31,908 nucleotides of DNA from Eubacterium sp. (GTDB taxonomy: Bacteria > Bacillota > Clostridia > Lachnospirales > Lachnospiraceae): contig JAILAS010000126.1 in the NCBI GenBank assembly GCA_024681495.1, positions 1-31,908 on the forward strand, given 5' to 3'. The notes beneath the pieces were generated by a model that did no database searches, had not been told where the DNA came from, and saw only the letters and a list, made by a program, of their open reading frames with translations. Of the stretch, positions 30,588-31,908 are shown in pieces (position 1 is the first letter of the stretch; every line of letters begins with the position of its first letter). Both the position numbers and the translations under genes were made by a program.

Positions 30588-31727
30588 ATGAACAAAAAAG
30601 AAGTTAACGAAGTACGTAAGCAGATGAGCTACGACAATTGCACCATAAGCCGTATCTGCGGGTGTTACGTAGATGGAGAGAAAAATATCCGCAGCACCTT
30701 TAAGGAGCAGTTTCTTTCGCTGCCCGAGGAGCTGGGTTTGAAATATTTTGAATTGATGAAGAAGAGTCTTTCGGGTACGCTCGGGAAAAACCTGATGGAC
30801 CTGGAGTTTTCAATTGATGCGGAGGCACCCGGCAGCACGCACGAGTTTCTGTTGGCGCTGCGAGCCAGTGAGCTGGATGACGACGAGCTCCTCGAGCGCT
30901 TTTATACGCTCATTAAGGAGTCCTACGACAATCCGGAGAACTACCTGATTTTACTCACCTATTCGCAGTATGACGTCCCCAAGAAGGGGTCAGACAATCT
31001 GCTGGTAATAGATGGCTCTGACGACGTGTACGATTATCTTTTGTGCACCATTTGCCCTGTGGCCCTCGATAAGGCCGCCCTCTGGTTCAATCCGGAAACC
31101 GGCAGGTTCGAGGACCGTGCGCGGGACAGGATTGTGGGCGCGCCCGACACCGCGTTCCTCTTCCCGGCGTTTACCGATAGAAACACGGATATTCACAGCC
31201 TGCTGTTTTATTCGAAGAAGGCTGATGAGATACAGGAGGGGCTTATCGACGTATTGGGATGTTCTCATCCCTTTCCCGCCGGGCTTCAGGTGGACAGCTT
31301 CAGAGAGATTATCACCAGGACGCTGGACGATGAGTGCAGCATAGAGACGGTAAAGGGGATTCATGAGAGCATCTGTGATATAATTGCGGAGAGCGAGGAT
31401 AAGGCAGATCCCATCATGCTCGATAAGGGCGATATCCGCCAGATACTGGCAGAGACGGGTGCTTCGCAGGAAAAGATGGAGAAGTTCGACGCCTCGTTCG
31501 ACGAGTCTATGACTGAGCCTTCGGGTGTGGTTCAGGCACAGAATGTGGTAAACACCAGGAGCTTTAATATTAAGACTCCCGATGTTTCTGTGAAAGTTCG
31601 GGGAGACAGAACTGATTTGGTTTCTCAGCGCACGGTTGACCATGAGGAGTGTCTGGTGATAAGCCTTACGGACTCGGTGGAGGTTAATGGGGTGCCTGTT
31701 CGCGCAAAAGTTGCGAGAGAGTCTTGA
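30588..31727 (+). CDS. DUF4317 family protein
   Basis: A 379-residue soluble protein of the DUF4317 family, common in Lachnospiraceae and relatives and without a known function. The N terminus (MNKKEVNEVRKQMSYDNCTISRICGCYVDGEKN) and SLPEELGLKYFELMKKSLSGTLGKNLMDLEF (about 44-74) are the family hallmarks. It has no signal peptide or membrane segment. The C-terminal 60 residues are rich in beta-type pattern (FNIKTPDVSVKVRGDR). AGGGATAGGA precedes the ATG. It stands in the place where rplJ would be expected and is separated from rplA by a terminator, so it must have its own promoter, which I did not find. Confidence 0.85.
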   Translation: MNKKEVNEVRKQMSYDNCTISRICGCYVDGEKNIRSTFKEQFLSLPEELGLKYFELMKKSLSGTLGKNLMDLEFSIDAEAPGSTHEFLLALRASELDDDELLERFYTLIKESYDNPENYLILLTYSQYDVPKKGSDNLLVIDGSDDVYDYLLCTICPVALDKAALWFNPETGRFEDRARDRIVGAPDTAFLFPAFTDRNTDIHSLLFYSKKADEIQEGLIDVLGCSHPFPAGLQVDSFREIITRTLDDECSIETVKGIHESICDIIAESEDKADPIMLDKGDIRQILAETGASQEKMEKFDASFDESMTEPSGVVQAQNVVNTRSFNIKTPDVSVKVRGDRTDLVSQRTVDHEECLVISLTDSVEVNGVPVRAKVARES

Positions 31728-31773
31728 TATCTTTAGAAGCTAAATATTAAAGCATCAGAGAGGAAAAGGGACA

Positions 31774-31908
31774 TTGAATCAAAATAAAAACATGAAAGTC
31801 AGAAAATTTTGTTATGTAAACATCATCAGTGTGTTAAACGCCTTTATATTCGTGATACCGGTTGAATTGATGATAAGAATGAAATCGAGTTTGAAGATCT
31901 ACGGTTTT
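31774..31908 (+). CDS. Start of a small membrane protein gene (cut by window end)
   Basis: A frame starting with TTG at 31774, after AGAGAGGAAAAGGG, stays open for 45 codons to the window end. It has a basic N terminus (NQNKNMKVRKFCYVN) and one hydrophobic segment (about residues 17-34, IISVLNAFIFVIPVELMI). An ATG six codons in is an alternative start. Too little is present to assign a family. Confidence 0.45.
   Translation, partial: MNQNKNMKVRKFCYVNIISVLNAFIFVIPVELMIRMKSSLKIYGF

Overview
The window reads as chromosomal DNA from a motile, Gram-positive, anaerobic Firmicute, most likely a flagellated Lachnospiraceae-type Clostridium relative. This rests on the form of the 23S rRNA 3' end, the gene order flgM-flgN-flgK-flgK-flgL-fliW-csrA-flaG-fliD-fliS, a DUF4317 gene, a TRAP transporter, strong AGGAGG-type ribosome binding sites and Gram-positive style sigma-28 promoters. 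I cannot name a genus. No transposase, integrase, phage gene or CRISPR array is visible.

Layout. 1-820: the 3' tip of a 23S rRNA gene with no 5S gene after it, then five tRNAs (Asp, Val, Tyr, initiator Met, Phe), none encoding CCA, with perfect or near-perfect hairpins in the longer spacers. 826-2878 (minus strand): a LysR-type regulator followed by a membrane-anchored diguanylate cyclase. 3155-6296 (plus): a TRAP transporter in the order small permease, large permease, lipoprotein receptor, ended by a strong terminator. 6487-18018 (plus): a late-flagellar block encoding anti-sigma FlgM, FlgN, two different FlgK proteins, FlgL, the FliW-CsrA pair, FlaG, FliD, FliS, a FliT-like protein and a short flagellin. 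Sigma-28 type promoters (TAAA, about 16 bp, CCGATAT) precede flgM, flaG and the flagellin gene. The flagellin leader has a CsrA-type hairpin with AAGGA in its loop and a second AAGGA in the ribosome binding site.

18114-26602: a probable flagellar glycosylation island. It holds a minus-strand protein with fucosyltransferase-like motifs, two CgeB-like glycosyltransferases, a GT2 enzyme, a small unrecognised helical protein behind a sigma-28-like promoter, and a 912-residue protein with three GT-A modules, the middle one apparently dead. 26676-27974 (minus) encodes a divergent FliD-like protein, also behind a sigma-28-like promoter. 28204-30526: a housekeeping operon rpmG-secE-nusG-rplK-rplA that ends in a strong terminator, so rplJ/rplL/rpoBC are not in the usual place. 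30588-31727: a DUF4317 protein. The window closes inside a small membrane protein gene.

How it fits together. Filament-tip and junction proteins (FlgK, FlgL, FliD), their chaperones (FlgN, FliS, FliT), the sigma-28 checkpoint (FlgM) and the flagellin translation switch (FliW-CsrA) sit next to enzymes likely to decorate the filament. The most unusual element is between flgN and flgK: a 22-codon open frame with its own ribosome binding site runs straight through a strong intrinsic terminator and stops on the flgK start codon (TAATG). This looks like a translation-coupled attenuator controlling entry into the hook-associated genes. All functional statements are from reading the sequence and family knowledge; no search was run.
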